Positions 1 through 8,132 of a stretch of DNA of 64,000 nt are shown one piece after another (the first letter of the stretch is position 1; each line of letters opens with the position of its first letter). A model generated the notes under the pieces. The model searched no databases, was not told the DNA's origin, and saw only the letters and a list, made by a program, of their open reading frames with translations. The DNA comes from Pseudomonas sp. Leaf58 (GTDB taxonomy: Bacteria; Pseudomonadota; Gammaproteobacteria; Pseudomonadales; Pseudomonadaceae). Made by a program: the position numbers and the translations under genes. The stretch covers positions 434,001-498,000 of the forward strand of contig NZ_CP032678.1 of the NCBI RefSeq assembly GCF_003627215.1, in the 5' to 3' direction.

Positions 1-284
1 GTCTTGTCTACCCCACAGGCGGCATCGACTTGGTCTCGTAGCCGCCATCGGCGGGGTTGTGAAGGTGCACATTGACGGGTAAGCCATTCACGGCATGGCA
101 TCTTCTAGTACCTGGTGACTCCGCAGCACTTCATTCAAAACTGCAGGCAGAATGCGGCAGAAGCGATCCTTGAAATGGATCTCGGCCTTTGGGATCGGAT
201 TCTGTTTTATGGCCTTGATTGGTGGGAGTGCTCTGAAATTTTTCGGAAGATCTATTAAATTCAGAGAGTCAGCCCCACCCTCTC
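1..284. other. Left-edge region without a supported gene
   Basis: I see no convincing gene here. A short plus-strand frame from 152 has one hydrophobic stretch, but it has no good ribosome binding site and runs into the 3' end of the minus-strand gene that ends at 285. A small GC-rich inverted repeat (CCGCCATCGGCGG) lies near position 45. The window edge may cut a larger element. Confidence 0.4.
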
Positions 285-932
285 TTAAGGCTCATGGTCT
301 ATGTCAAGACTTACTACCTGGAACTTGGGCTTGGGTCTCGCAGTAACCACCTCCTCGCCAAGTTCAAGCAGAAAGTCGGAGAATTGCTTCGCAACTGGTT
401 GGCCAACTAGCGCTTCTACAAGCCTGGGCGGGGCAATATAGGCTTCGAAGCGTGCAGAAGGCTGGAAACTATTCAGTTCGCCAAGCTTCTCAGAGAGTTC
501 AAGCCAACGGGCTTCGTTCTGTGCAAAGTGTTCGGGGTACTTAGACAGGAACTTGTCCACGGCGCGGTTAACGACCACCAACTGCCGATTACGCCAGGCG
601 AGGTAAGGGTTGTCTGACTGAGCGTCTGATTGATTGTGCTGTTCTGCGCAGGGGCGCTCGCAGGGTTCAATAAACTCAATGGTCAAAAGGCCGTAGCCAT
701 CGGGCATCAATGGCTGAATGTAGTAGCCTGTGGCCTTAATTGCCAGGCCAGGTTGCAGGAGCTGGGACACTTTTAGATCATACTCGCCTTCAATGATCGT
801 CCGCTCATCCCATCCAGCGTAGGTGACCTTCTTATCTACGAAAGCGCCCTTAACGCTAAAGTGCTTCTTGTCCCTCGTAACCTTGGGAAACTTGTTTATG
901 ACGATCCTTTCGCCGACAATGCGTGTTTGCAT
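285..932 (-). CDS. Conserved-looking protein of unknown function (215 aa)
   Basis: I do not recognise this protein. It is soluble, with no signal peptide or membrane segment. The N-terminal half is rich in beta-type and charged segments (MQTRIVGERIVINKFPK) and the C-terminal half looks helical. A mid-protein stretch around residues 90-108 is rich in Q, S, N and C and is probably a linker. Coding character is good across the full length, and the start is the first ATG after a purine-rich leader (AGAGAGTT). It appears to be monocistronic, with its upstream region (933-1355) free of genes. Function is unknown. Confidence 0.6.
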   Translation of the reverse strand: MQTRIVGERIVINKFPKVTRDKKHFSVKGAFVDKKVTYAGWDERTIIEGEYDLKVSQLLQPGLAIKATGYYIQPLMPDGYGLLTIEFIEPCERPCAEQHNQSDAQSDNPYLAWRNRQLVVVNRAVDKFLSKYPEHFAQNEARWLELSEKLGELNSFQPSARFEAYIAPPRLVEALVGQPVAKQFSDFLLELGEEVVTARPKPKFQVVSLDIDHEP

Positions 933-1355
933 AACTCTCTAACTCTCTTACGTTGCGCCCCCACTGCAGTGTAACACAACTCAACGAAAATCTGTAGTAG
1001 TAAGAGGCTGCTTATTCCTCCTAAGGTTGTGTTTCTGAGCTATTTCAAAATTACAACCACCAAGCTTTTTCCAAATCTGCAATCATCACGAGCAAAGGGT
1101 AATTCGTAAACAGGATCTCGGTCTTCGAGTCCAGGGCTGGTTTCGCAGCCTTCGCCATAGCTGCGCGCCAGTCAGGCTTGCAATTCAGTAGACATTGACG
1201 TCTAATCATGGCAGTGCTTCACCAATCCCTAAGGAGTCAGCATGCACGTAATTTTCAAAGAAGAAGAGTGGGTGTGAAGCTTTTCGATCATCTGTGGGCA
1301 CCGATCCTACGCTAGCCCTCTCCACGTCGGGGAGGGCGCGAATGATCGGTGACAC
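933..1355. other. Intergenic region, no supported gene
   Basis: This stretch should contain the promoter of the minus-strand gene starting at 932. Short frames on both strands have poor composition and no ribosome binding sites. I see no clear repeats or strong terminator-like hairpins. Confidence 0.4.
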
Positions 1356-1628
1356 ATGTCCTCCAACAAAGAAGCGCGGCGTATTCGGCGCCAGGCTGAC
1401 GCTAAACAAATCTGCCGACAGTTTCGGATCGTGTTGTGCTACTCAGCAAACTCCGGCTACAGCCAAAAGCCCCTGGGTGCATGGCGCAAACAGCACGCAC
1501 TCAATTGCGGGCGATCCGGCTGCCATATGTGCTGCAATCCACGGCGTGTGTTCAAGGCTGTAACCTTGGCAGAGGTGCGCATCCAAGATGCGTTTGCCCA
1601 GGCTCTTGCCGACTACCATTGCGGTTGA
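1356..1628 (+). CDS. Small Cys-rich protein with a CxMCxNPRR motif
   Basis: This is a 90-residue basic protein. Residues about 52-63 read CGRSGCHMCCNPRR, which resembles the C-x-C-W-M-C-G-N-P-R motif of a widespread small bacterial family of unknown function often found next to mobile DNA. The N-terminus is strongly basic (NKEARRIRRQ). Two other frames are open across the same stretch, so the choice rests on the motif. The ATG at 1356 is the only usable start, because an in-frame stop lies just upstream, and its ribosome binding site is weak. Zinc binding by the cysteines is plausible but inferred. Confidence 0.45.
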   Translation: MSSNKEARRIRRQADAKQICRQFRIVLCYSANSGYSQKPLGAWRKQHALNCGRSGCHMCCNPRRVFKAVTLAEVRIQDAFAQALADYHCG

Positions 1629-1863
1629 ACAAGACGTTAATGGCTGCAGGGGCTCCTGCGGCCATCACGCCGTAGCTCTGGCTCCAACCAGCACCAGCAC
1701 GCTGACGGTAAAAGCCATAGGGTATTGTGACTCGAAGGGTTTTCTCCCGAGATTGGCTGGCCTACGATCATTGAAAATTACCTCAATGGTTATGTGACTC
1801 TCGCATGGGAATCGATCGTCTCTTTATGCGTAAATTGACTTTTATTTTCCTCCGGGTAATCAT

Positions 1864-2073
1864 ATGAAATCCAGCTGCGGCAACGCCTTGCCTATCGCCT
1901 TGCAAGGGCCCACGCCCAATTGGTATACACGCCTTTTGCAAACACTGAATCGTTGGCGATCCAACGTCCACAACCGTCGCATCCTGGCTCAGCTCGATGC
2001 TCGGCTGCTGCGTGATTGTGGCATTTCAGAAACCGAGCGTCAGGCTGAGTTGTCGAAACCATTTTGGCGATAG
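1864..2073 (+). CDS. DUF1127 family small protein
   Basis: This 69-residue protein carries the C-terminal DUF1127 signature: an arginine-rich helix followed by LAQLDARLLRDCGIS and the terminal KPFWR. DUF1127 proteins are small, arginine-rich proteins in proteobacteria, and some bind RNA or affect phosphate and carbon metabolism. The role of this copy is unknown. It lies 43 bp upstream of the CNNM-type membrane protein gene in the same direction and may be co-transcribed with it. The family match is clear; the function is not. Confidence 0.85.
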   Translation: MKSSCGNALPIALQGPTPNWYTRLLQTLNRWRSNVHNRRILAQLDARLLRDCGISETERQAELSKPFWR

Positions 2074-2116
2074 CGGGAATCCCTACGTCTGTTTCCTATT
2101 TGAGCGAACAATAATT

Positions 2117-3106
2117 ATGACTGAACTCGCCATCCTTCTGGGGTGCTCGTTGGCATCGATTCTGATTTCCGGGCTGATCTCCTGCCTGGAGACCGTGGCC
2201 ATGCTGGCGGACGAGTTCAAGGTGCGCTCAGTGGTGCAACGGCGAAGCCTGACCCCGTTTCAGCTGCGCATGATTACGTCAGTCAGCAATCGTCGCGACC
2301 AGCACATGGCCGGGGCCATGATTCTTCAGGTCATCATCGGCGTGGTGAGCAACAGTACGGTCGGTATTCTGGCGTTCAACCTGTTCTCCGGGCAAGCGAT
2401 GGCGATCTACATAGGGTTGTCGATCTACGCCAACATCGTGTTTGCCCGCTCACTGCCCAAGGTGGTGGCCCGTCATCACTTCGAAGGCCTTCTGGTGCAC
2501 CTGGCATGGCTCATGCGGCTGGTATTCTTCCTGACCTATCCGGCAGTGATGATGACCACCGTGTGGATCCGCCTGTTCCGCCTCGATCGCAAACGCACCT
2601 TGCGCATGTCCGAGCTCAAGGACATCGTGACGTACTACTCGGAAAATGGCGTGATTGGCCATCTGGAGGAAAACATCCTCCAGAATGCCTTGCTGCTGCA
2701 GCGGGTATTGGTCAAGGACATGAAGCCAAGCAGGGGTATGATCAGCGTGGACGCCGGCTCACGCCTTGCTGACTTGGAGACGCAAATCCCCGGTCAGCAC
2801 GATACCTACTTCATCATCCACAATCACACGGGCATCATAGGGGTGATCTCCACCAGGGATGCGGCCATGGGCGTGATGTCGGATCGCAATGCGCGGGCTG
2901 AAGACGTGGCGCGTGCCGTGGCACTGATTGATGAGGACAGCAGCATCATCGATGCCTTGGTCATGTTGCGTGAAGGCAAGTGCTCCCGCTTGCTGGTAAC
3001 CCGCAACGGCATGCCCCTGGGCGTCATTTCCGCAAAAACGATCTACAAACGGATCTTCCAGGGCTCCGGGCACCATGAAGCCAGGGAAGCGCCAGTTGTG
3101 GCATGA
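2117..3106 (+). CDS. CNNM/CorC-type membrane protein (DUF21 plus CBS pair)
   Basis: Inner-membrane protein of about 329 aa in the CNNM/HlyC/CorC group, which is linked to Mg or Co efflux and ion homeostasis. The N-terminal half holds several hydrophobic segments (about residues 4-25, 72-95 and 125-150), as in the DUF21 transmembrane domain. The C-terminal half contains a tandem CBS-like region (around RGMISVDAGSRLADLE and RLLVTRNGMPLGVIS). No C-terminal CorC_HlyC domain is evident after the CBS pair. I chose the ATG at 2117. The frame is open further upstream, but there it overlaps the DUF1127 gene out of frame. Confidence 0.8.
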   Translation: MTELAILLGCSLASILISGLISCLETVAMLADEFKVRSVVQRRSLTPFQLRMITSVSNRRDQHMAGAMILQVIIGVVSNSTVGILAFNLFSGQAMAIYIGLSIYANIVFARSLPKVVARHHFEGLLVHLAWLMRLVFFLTYPAVMMTTVWIRLFRLDRKRTLRMSELKDIVTYYSENGVIGHLEENILQNALLLQRVLVKDMKPSRGMISVDAGSRLADLETQIPGQHDTYFIIHNHTGIIGVISTRDAAMGVMSDRNARAEDVARAVALIDEDSSIIDALVMLREGKCSRLLVTRNGMPLGVISAKTIYKRIFQGSGHHEAREAPVVA

Positions 3107-3315
3107 GCAACTGTCTGCCACTGATTAGATCAGTAGCAGCAGTGGGGGGAGGGCACCTTAGGGGAGTCGCTGTTTCGCTTGCCGGCTGCTTCTGGTAAGC
3201 CAGTAGCCATGGCCATTTTCAAAGGGATGAACAACCAAGCCCGGACTGGCTCATACGCCACATGCGTGCCGAACACCATGATTATTCAACACGCTATGCA
3301 GCCAGCCTTAGTGGC

Positions 3316-3657
3316 TTAAAAGGGACTTGGATCATTTTCCGGCAGTTGTCCACGCAGAGACGGCACTGATGGCTGAGCTTCCATGTTTCGACGCAGCTCT
3401 GCCAAACGTGCCAGGGCAGATTTCCACTCATAGCTGTCAATGTCCTTGTGCAGCGCTTCCAGCGCCTCCAAAGCCTCAAGACCAGCTTGTGAGCCCGGTG
3501 CGTTTTTTGCCTGACTCAAGGCATGTGCTTGCCCATGGGCAATGCCTGCGTCATAGATCGCTTGCACCATAGCATTGAAGCTGACCGGTAGTCGACGAAA
3601 GGAATGACACTGCTTTTCAGTCAGGGTCGGAGAGGGTAGTTGCTTGTGCGTGCTCAT
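3316..3657 (-). CDS. Unknown helical protein (113 aa)
   Basis: A short soluble protein with a repeated LEALEALEAL segment near its middle and a helical, charged second half. It has no recognisable domain. The start at 3657 (MSTHKQ) is preferred over an ATG eight codons upstream because it has an AAGGA ribosome binding site about 7 bases away. It lies just downstream of cas3 (cas3 stop at 3748) on the same strand and could be the last gene of that transcript, but nothing in the sequence links it to CRISPR function. Confidence 0.55.
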   Translation of the reverse strand: MSTHKQLPSPTLTEKQCHSFRRLPVSFNAMVQAIYDAGIAHGQAHALSQAKNAPGSQAGLEALEALEALHKDIDSYEWKSALARLAELRRNMEAQPSVPSLRGQLPENDPSPF

Positions 3658-3747
3658 ACTAGATCCTTGATGATCAACCACCCGTAGAGTGGGTTGATGT
3701 TCATTTGAAAATACCTGAAGCGCTTCTGGCCGTTCAATAGAGAAGTG

Positions 3748-6117
3748 CTAAGGCGCCTGGCTGGCGTCGGTCTTGGCCACCAGCGCTAGCGTCTCCGGGT
3801 GCAGCACCAAGCCCAGCCCTGGGACATAGGCCGTGGTGAGCTCATCGGCCAACAAGACTTTCTGGAACTCACTGAGGCGGATGGTCAAAGCCCCGGCCAT
3901 TTCCGTGGAATGCATGGCATAGCGATCCATCAGCTCCACCAGGTTGGGCGGCACCCACAGGGGGCCGAAGCCGATGTGCACAATGGGCAGACTGATGTCC
4001 GAGTAATTGTCCTGACTTTTCGTGGTGCGCTGCACCATCACCCGCCAGTGATCCACCAGCTCGCCTACACTTTTGGTGTCTTCATCGTCGGGATACAGGG
4101 TGACGTTTTCATCCGCTTCACGCAGCAGCCGCTTGGTCGGGTGATTGGCGTTGAGCACCGCCATGTTGCAATGGGCGTAGTGCAGACCATGCGGCCAGTT
4201 GAAGCGGCGATCACTGGACAGGCGCGGAATCCCTGTGAGGTTCATGGCCTGGTTGGCCAGTTCGGCACTGCTCATCACGTTTTTGACATAGATAGACTGC
4301 TTGCCTTCCTCAGGAACGCCAAAGCACATGCCGGCATGGACATTGGCCAGGTCTCGGTTGGTGTTGGCAAAATCGTCACACCAAAGATCCACGGTCTTCA
4401 TCAAATGATCGTTAGCCCACTTGAAGGCTTTCAGTGGCCGCTTCACCACGACCCCCAGGTCATGGAGCAGGTGGGCCATGCGCTTGAGCTTGAAGTTGGG
4501 CGATTCCAGGTCGCAGAACCGGTACAGCGACACCCCTGGAATGTTGCGATCTTCATCGGAGTCTTCAATCCCAGGGAAGCGCCAGACATCATTGGATTCG
4601 CACCGGGTGAGGTACTTCACTGGGCCACTCAGGATCATCGAGTTGTACATCCCTTCCGGAAGCAGCTTGTTGCGATGGCGCCAGACCCGACCTGCTGCCT
4701 GCACCATCGAACGCGTCGAGCTGGGTTCCAGGATTGCGTAGTCATAGTCATGGTCGCGGCCAACCTCGATGATGTTGGTCGTGCACAAGATCAGCTGGAT
4801 ATTGCGAATGCCGTGCTGGCGGGCGATAGCCATTAGCTTCTGCACCAGGTCATGCTGGAAAATGGCGTCGTCTCCGGACACGCCATTCTTGGCCTTCCGG
4901 GTGTTGAGCGTCACAAGCACGTCTTCCACGGCCCGGCGTTCGGCACTGATCATCTTCGAGTGATAGCAGAAGGGGATGATCAGGGTGTCTTCCACCTGTT
5001 GCGCATTCAGCCACGCGGCATAGTGTTGCGCGGTTTTGATGTGGGTAAAGCGGATGAACCCCGAGCTCAGCTTGATTCCATCCCGTTCAACCCCGACATG
5101 TGGCAAATTGTGCAAGGGTTGGATGGCCTTGTTAAAGATTTCCCAGCACTGTTCGTCTTTCAGGAACTTGGCATTTCGCTTGTACTTCAACTGCGTCTCG
5201 GTGTAGACAGCGGGGGTGATCTGCACGATCTTGACTGCGTGCTTGCGCTGTTCGCTGCTGCGGGCATGTCGATCCACGCCACGCATGAACACTGTCAAAT
5301 CCGCCGAGAAGTGCCGAGGGTCGACCAGGCGTGTTTCATAGCCAGGCACATGACTGATCAGTACAGCGCGGGGGATCACCCCAATCTTCATCCGCTGTCG
5401 CTTTTTGATCCCCTTGTACCAGGCTTGGTACAGCGCATCGACGATCACCCGGCTGGCAGTGGCCGAAGACACCACAAACGAACGCCCAAAGAAGCCAGAA
5501 ATGAAGGCCATCCGGCTGATCGCCGGCAAGCTCTTGGGATCATAGTCATCCACTTCATCGATCACCATGTCCGTCGACATGAGGTGGAACAGCTGCTTGA
5601 GGCCAGAGGCCATATCCAGGCTGGCGCCGGAGATCAGGTGGTCAATGGTCAGTACTTGCACCGGGGTGGTGATCAGCTTGGCTTGTTTTTTGGCATCAAA
5701 AAGAAAGTCCAGCTCATGTTTTCGCCTTGAGGTGCTGTAGAGTTCGTAGCCATCACCCAGGGTTGCCACATCGAAGGCTTGATCGTTGCCGGTACCCTGA
5801 GGGAGCAGCGGGTCGTAGCCACTGTTCTGACTCAGCTTGATGGCTTCCGGGTTTGGCTTGGCATGGCCTTTTTCACCAATCAGAAGGGCGACGTTGCGCA
5901 GATCCAGGCCGATGAACGTCTCCTGGTAGGCGGAGAAGGTCTGCTGAACCAGTGCTGCAGGCCAATGGCGCACGTGAAGCGCAGGCTTTTCTTCATCGCA
6001 TGCATGGTCAGAACGTTGCCACGGGTCTTGCCCGAGCCGGTCTTGCCAATCACGCAACCGAAAAATGGCTGGTCGGAGGCCTGCTGTGCCAGCTGCTCGC
6101 CGATCTTGTTTTGCCAC
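3748..6117 (-). CDS. cas3: Cas3, C-terminal part: helicase domains (type I-F)
   Basis: This is the downstream half of a type I-F Cas3 nuclease-helicase, the enzyme that unwinds and degrades DNA recruited by the Csy complex. Visible helicase motifs are DEVD (MVIDEVDDYD), SSATAS, the motif V region TNIIEVGRDHDYD and motif VI QAAGRVWRHR, which match I-F Cas3 proteins. The first ~55 residues of this frame (before ALVQQTFSAYQ) are probably not translated, because homology crosses from the upstream frame at about 5955-5962. Adding one base there joins it to the HD/Walker A part (5880-7103) to give about 1118 aa. As written, the gene is broken. Confidence 0.85.
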   Translation of the reverse strand: MAKQDRRAAGTAGLRPAIFRLRDWQDRLGQDPWQRSDHACDEEKPALHVRHWPAALVQQTFSAYQETFIGLDLRNVALLIGEKGHAKPNPEAIKLSQNSGYDPLLPQGTGNDQAFDVATLGDGYELYSTSRRKHELDFLFDAKKQAKLITTPVQVLTIDHLISGASLDMASGLKQLFHLMSTDMVIDEVDDYDPKSLPAISRMAFISGFFGRSFVVSSATASRVIVDALYQAWYKGIKKRQRMKIGVIPRAVLISHVPGYETRLVDPRHFSADLTVFMRGVDRHARSSEQRKHAVKIVQITPAVYTETQLKYKRNAKFLKDEQCWEIFNKAIQPLHNLPHVGVERDGIKLSSGFIRFTHIKTAQHYAAWLNAQQVEDTLIIPFCYHSKMISAERRAVEDVLVTLNTRKAKNGVSGDDAIFQHDLVQKLMAIARQHGIRNIQLILCTTNIIEVGRDHDYDYAILEPSSTRSMVQAAGRVWRHRNKLLPEGMYNSMILSGPVKYLTRCESNDVWRFPGIEDSDEDRNIPGVSLYRFCDLESPNFKLKRMAHLLHDLGVVVKRPLKAFKWANDHLMKTVDLWCDDFANTNRDLANVHAGMCFGVPEEGKQSIYVKNVMSSAELANQAMNLTGIPRLSSDRRFNWPHGLHYAHCNMAVLNANHPTKRLLREADENVTLYPDDEDTKSVGELVDHWRVMVQRTTKSQDNYSDISLPIVHIGFGPLWVPPNLVELMDRYAMHSTEMAGALTIRLSEFQKVLLADELTTAYVPGLGLVLHPETLALVAKTDASQAP

Positions 6118-7103
6118 TGGTACCGAGGGTCATTGGAGGTGAATTTCACCCCTTTCATTTGCCTGGCCCTGGAAGTTCGTGACAGTGAAGGGGCCTTGTC
6201 CATCAGCGTGCGCTTGTTCAGGAACATCTTGCGAAAGTAGCCCCTGGCGTACGCTCCGGTATGCAGCAGATGTTCATCCAGGGCGTCAGCAAACATGCCG
6301 TCGATGGTGTTTGCATAGATTTCCCCCTTGTCACGATCGGAGATGCTGGGCTTCTTCTGAGACGAATCCAAGTAATCGGCAAACACCAGTGCAGGCCTGG
6401 CCATGAAGGCAAGTCCCTGGGTGTAAGGATTGTGTTCGTCCAGAATGTCGAAGTCCCGGCTACGCCGCTTGAGCTGCCGCTCAGCCAGCTTGATCTCCTT
6501 GTAGGCCGTGAGCACCGCCTGGCACCAATCCAGGTTGTTCCAGGGCAGGCCGCCTGTGGCGACAGCAGACAAAGGGATCGTCAAATTCTGCTCGATGTCC
6601 GCTACGGTGGTTGCGTCGTATTCGGTCTCGCCACGCTGACGGATGAAATAGCTCCGGCTTTTACTGAACGCCACCCAGGGGGCTTCCACCAGTCCTTCTG
6701 AATCGGCGCCTTCTGGCAACCGGTGGTGGGACAGCGCCAGCCACAGGGCACTGGTCAACCCTACCTGTTCAACACGCCAGTGTTCTGCTGTCAGCCGGGC
6801 ATTGACAGTCTGGCAGACGTAATCCAGCACCATCTCTGGATAGGGTGATACCCGTAGCACACGCCGGAGCAAGCGTGGGAGCTGACCGTTGCACCAATCG
6901 CGAAGCGATTCCGGCGTGGCCAACTGATGGATCTCTTTGAAAATCAGACTACCCATGAAAAACGACATGGTTTCGTGCCGGATCGGCTCATAACCGAGAT
7001 TGCCCGCCAACTTTTCCTGAAAGCTGACACAGCATTTCCCCAGGTCGTGGATTAACGCGCCCAGCACGGTGACAGGCGCCAGCATCTTCAGGTACACGTT
7101 CAT
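5880..7103 (-). CDS. cas3: Cas3, N-terminal part: HD nuclease and Walker A (type I-F)
   Basis: This is the upstream half of Cas3. The HD nuclease motif is at residues 19-23 (HDLGK), a second metal-binding LSHHRLPE motif lies further along, and the helicase P-loop GKTGSGKT is at about 353-360. Real homology stops near residue 383 (FTCAIGLQ); the last ~24 residues are read out of frame. In canonical I-F systems Cas3 carries an N-terminal Cas2 domain of about 100 aa. Here the frame starts directly at the HD domain, so the Cas2 fusion is absent. A separate ORF of unrelated appearance (7165-7473) occupies the place where it would be. Confidence 0.85.
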   Translation of the reverse strand: MNVYLKMLAPVTVLGALIHDLGKCCVSFQEKLAGNLGYEPIRHETMSFFMGSLIFKEIHQLATPESLRDWCNGQLPRLLRRVLRVSPYPEMVLDYVCQTVNARLTAEHWRVEQVGLTSALWLALSHHRLPEGADSEGLVEAPWVAFSKSRSYFIRQRGETEYDATTVADIEQNLTIPLSAVATGGLPWNNLDWCQAVLTAYKEIKLAERQLKRRSRDFDILDEHNPYTQGLAFMARPALVFADYLDSSQKKPSISDRDKGEIYANTIDGMFADALDEHLLHTGAYARGYFRKMFLNKRTLMDKAPSLSRTSRARQMKGVKFTSNDPRYQWQNKIGEQLAQQASDQPFFGCVIGKTGSGKTRGNVLTMHAMKKSLRFTCAIGLQHWFSRPSPPTRRRSSAWICATSPF

Positions 7104-7164
7104 GGATTGCCAGGCGTTGAGAGATCTTGGAAAAAATGCAATTTACAGCTAAAGTGAACCGGCT

Positions 7165-7473
7165 TCAGCACTCTGTTGAGCAGGGCATGTATTCAGACCT
7201 TGGGGTAGGCGACACGCTGAGCATGAACATCAGAAACAGCTCGCGTTGCACACTCCTGTCAAAGACCTGCATGGCTCGCCAGATCTGTTCGGGGTTGGCC
7301 CCGCGTTGGCATTGATAAAACCCCATCGATTGTGGTCGGCCCTGCTCAGCCACCTGAAGCATCACAACCAGCGGGTGATCGCTGCGCACCATCATCTCTT
7401 GCAGAACTTCCTCCCCACTGATCACCACGCCTGCATTCTTGATGGCAGCCAGGAACTCTTGGATGTGCTTCAT
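7165..7473 (-). CDS. Unknown 102-aa protein inside the cas operon
   Basis: This ORF sits between cas6f and cas3 on the same strand. It does not look like Cas2: there is no beta-strand/Asp start pattern. Its N-terminal 50 residues (MKHIQEFLAAIKNAGVVIS) resemble those of the 88-aa protein at 37461-37727 (FVEDIKSAGISIDNEQQF), with a similar spacing of I-K-x-A-G, E and a following MM. The two probably share a small N-terminal domain. A role in CRISPR interference, such as a regulator or a replacement for the missing Cas2 domain, is only suggested by position. Confidence 0.6.
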   Translation of the reverse strand: MKHIQEFLAAIKNAGVVISGEEVLQEMMVRSDHPLVVMLQVAEQGRPQSMGFYQCQRGANPEQIWRAMQVFDRSVQRELFLMFMLSVSPTPRSEYMPCSTEC

Positions 7474-7508
7474 GATGGCCTCGCGTGGGCAGTAGGGTAG
7501 GTCTTGGA

Positions 7509-8072
7509 CTAGAACCAGGGGACAGTCAGTTGGTTGTCCTGGGTTGCCAGGCCATAGCTGTTGAACTTGCCATCGGCCCGCGCTTGCGCATGCTCAAAGG
7601 CCACAAACATGTGCAAAGGCTTTTCAATGGTGAACACCTTGATCATTGCCAATGGGGTTGGGTCAGCCTTGTTGACGCTGTAGGGGGTGATTCGCTGTCC
7701 TGGAAACAACTCCCGCATCCGCCGCGCAATCCCCTCAGGCTTGCGACTGCGGATAAAGCAGACCTCTGGAACCCCCTCAGGCACAGGCATGATCTTCGAC
7801 ACCGCACAGTCACCGTTCAAAATATCGCTGGCGAACCATTCGCCGCCACGCACACTGAATAGTGCCACCTCACTGGTGGAGACGAGTCGAATGATGTTGC
7901 CTACCAGCGGCAGGCCATCAAGGGTGGTCTTGCCATACTCCGGAAAACTCAGGCCGATGTTGTCCAACGCCTTACTTCTGAGGTGGTGATGGATCCCAGA
8001 CAGGATGCTGTTGGCATACTTGACCGATTCGCGCTTGCTCTTGATGTAGAAATCGAAGTAGTACCGCTGCAT
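7509..8072 (-). CDS. cas6f: Cas6f (Csy4) crRNA-processing endoribonuclease
   Basis: This 187-aa protein matches the length of Csy4. Csy4 cleaves the CRISPR repeat transcript at the stem-loop and stays bound to the crRNA 3' hairpin in the Csy complex. Family features are visible: a histidine cluster near residues 27-29 (SGIHHHL) where the catalytic His lies, GLSFP shortly after it, an arginine-rich helix (RRMRELFPG), and the diagnostic C-terminus SYGL...LTVPWF. A GAGGAA ribosome binding site precedes the ATG. It lies downstream of cas7f and upstream of the unknown 102-aa ORF. Its presence implies a cognate I-F repeat array, which is not in this window. Confidence 0.92.
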   Translation of the reverse strand: MQRYYFDFYIKSKRESVKYANSILSGIHHHLRSKALDNIGLSFPEYGKTTLDGLPLVGNIIRLVSTSEVALFSVRGGEWFASDILNGDCAVSKIMPVPEGVPEVCFIRSRKPEGIARRMRELFPGQRITPYSVNKADPTPLAMIKVFTIEKPLHMFVAFEHAQARADGKFNSYGLATQDNQLTVPWF

Positions 8073-8132
8073 CGTTCTTCCTCGCAGGCAGGGCCTCGCC
8101 CTGCCGGTTTTCTTGTTGTTAGGGGCAGTGAT

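Noticed and set aside
152..346. A 64-aa plus-strand membrane peptide gene
   Set aside because: No ribosome binding site, and it overlaps the 3' end of a better-supported gene on the other strand.
1206..1563. Short ORFs on both strands around 1.2-1.6 kb
   Set aside because: Only the frame at 1356 has a family-like motif; the others have poor composition.
1922..1928. GTATAC inside the DUF1127 gene, and another near 17694
   Set aside because: Both lie in coding sequence and lack the second half-site.
7165..7473. ORF as a free-standing Cas2
   Set aside because: It lacks the Cas2 beta-alpha start pattern and resembles the unrelated protein at 37461 instead.
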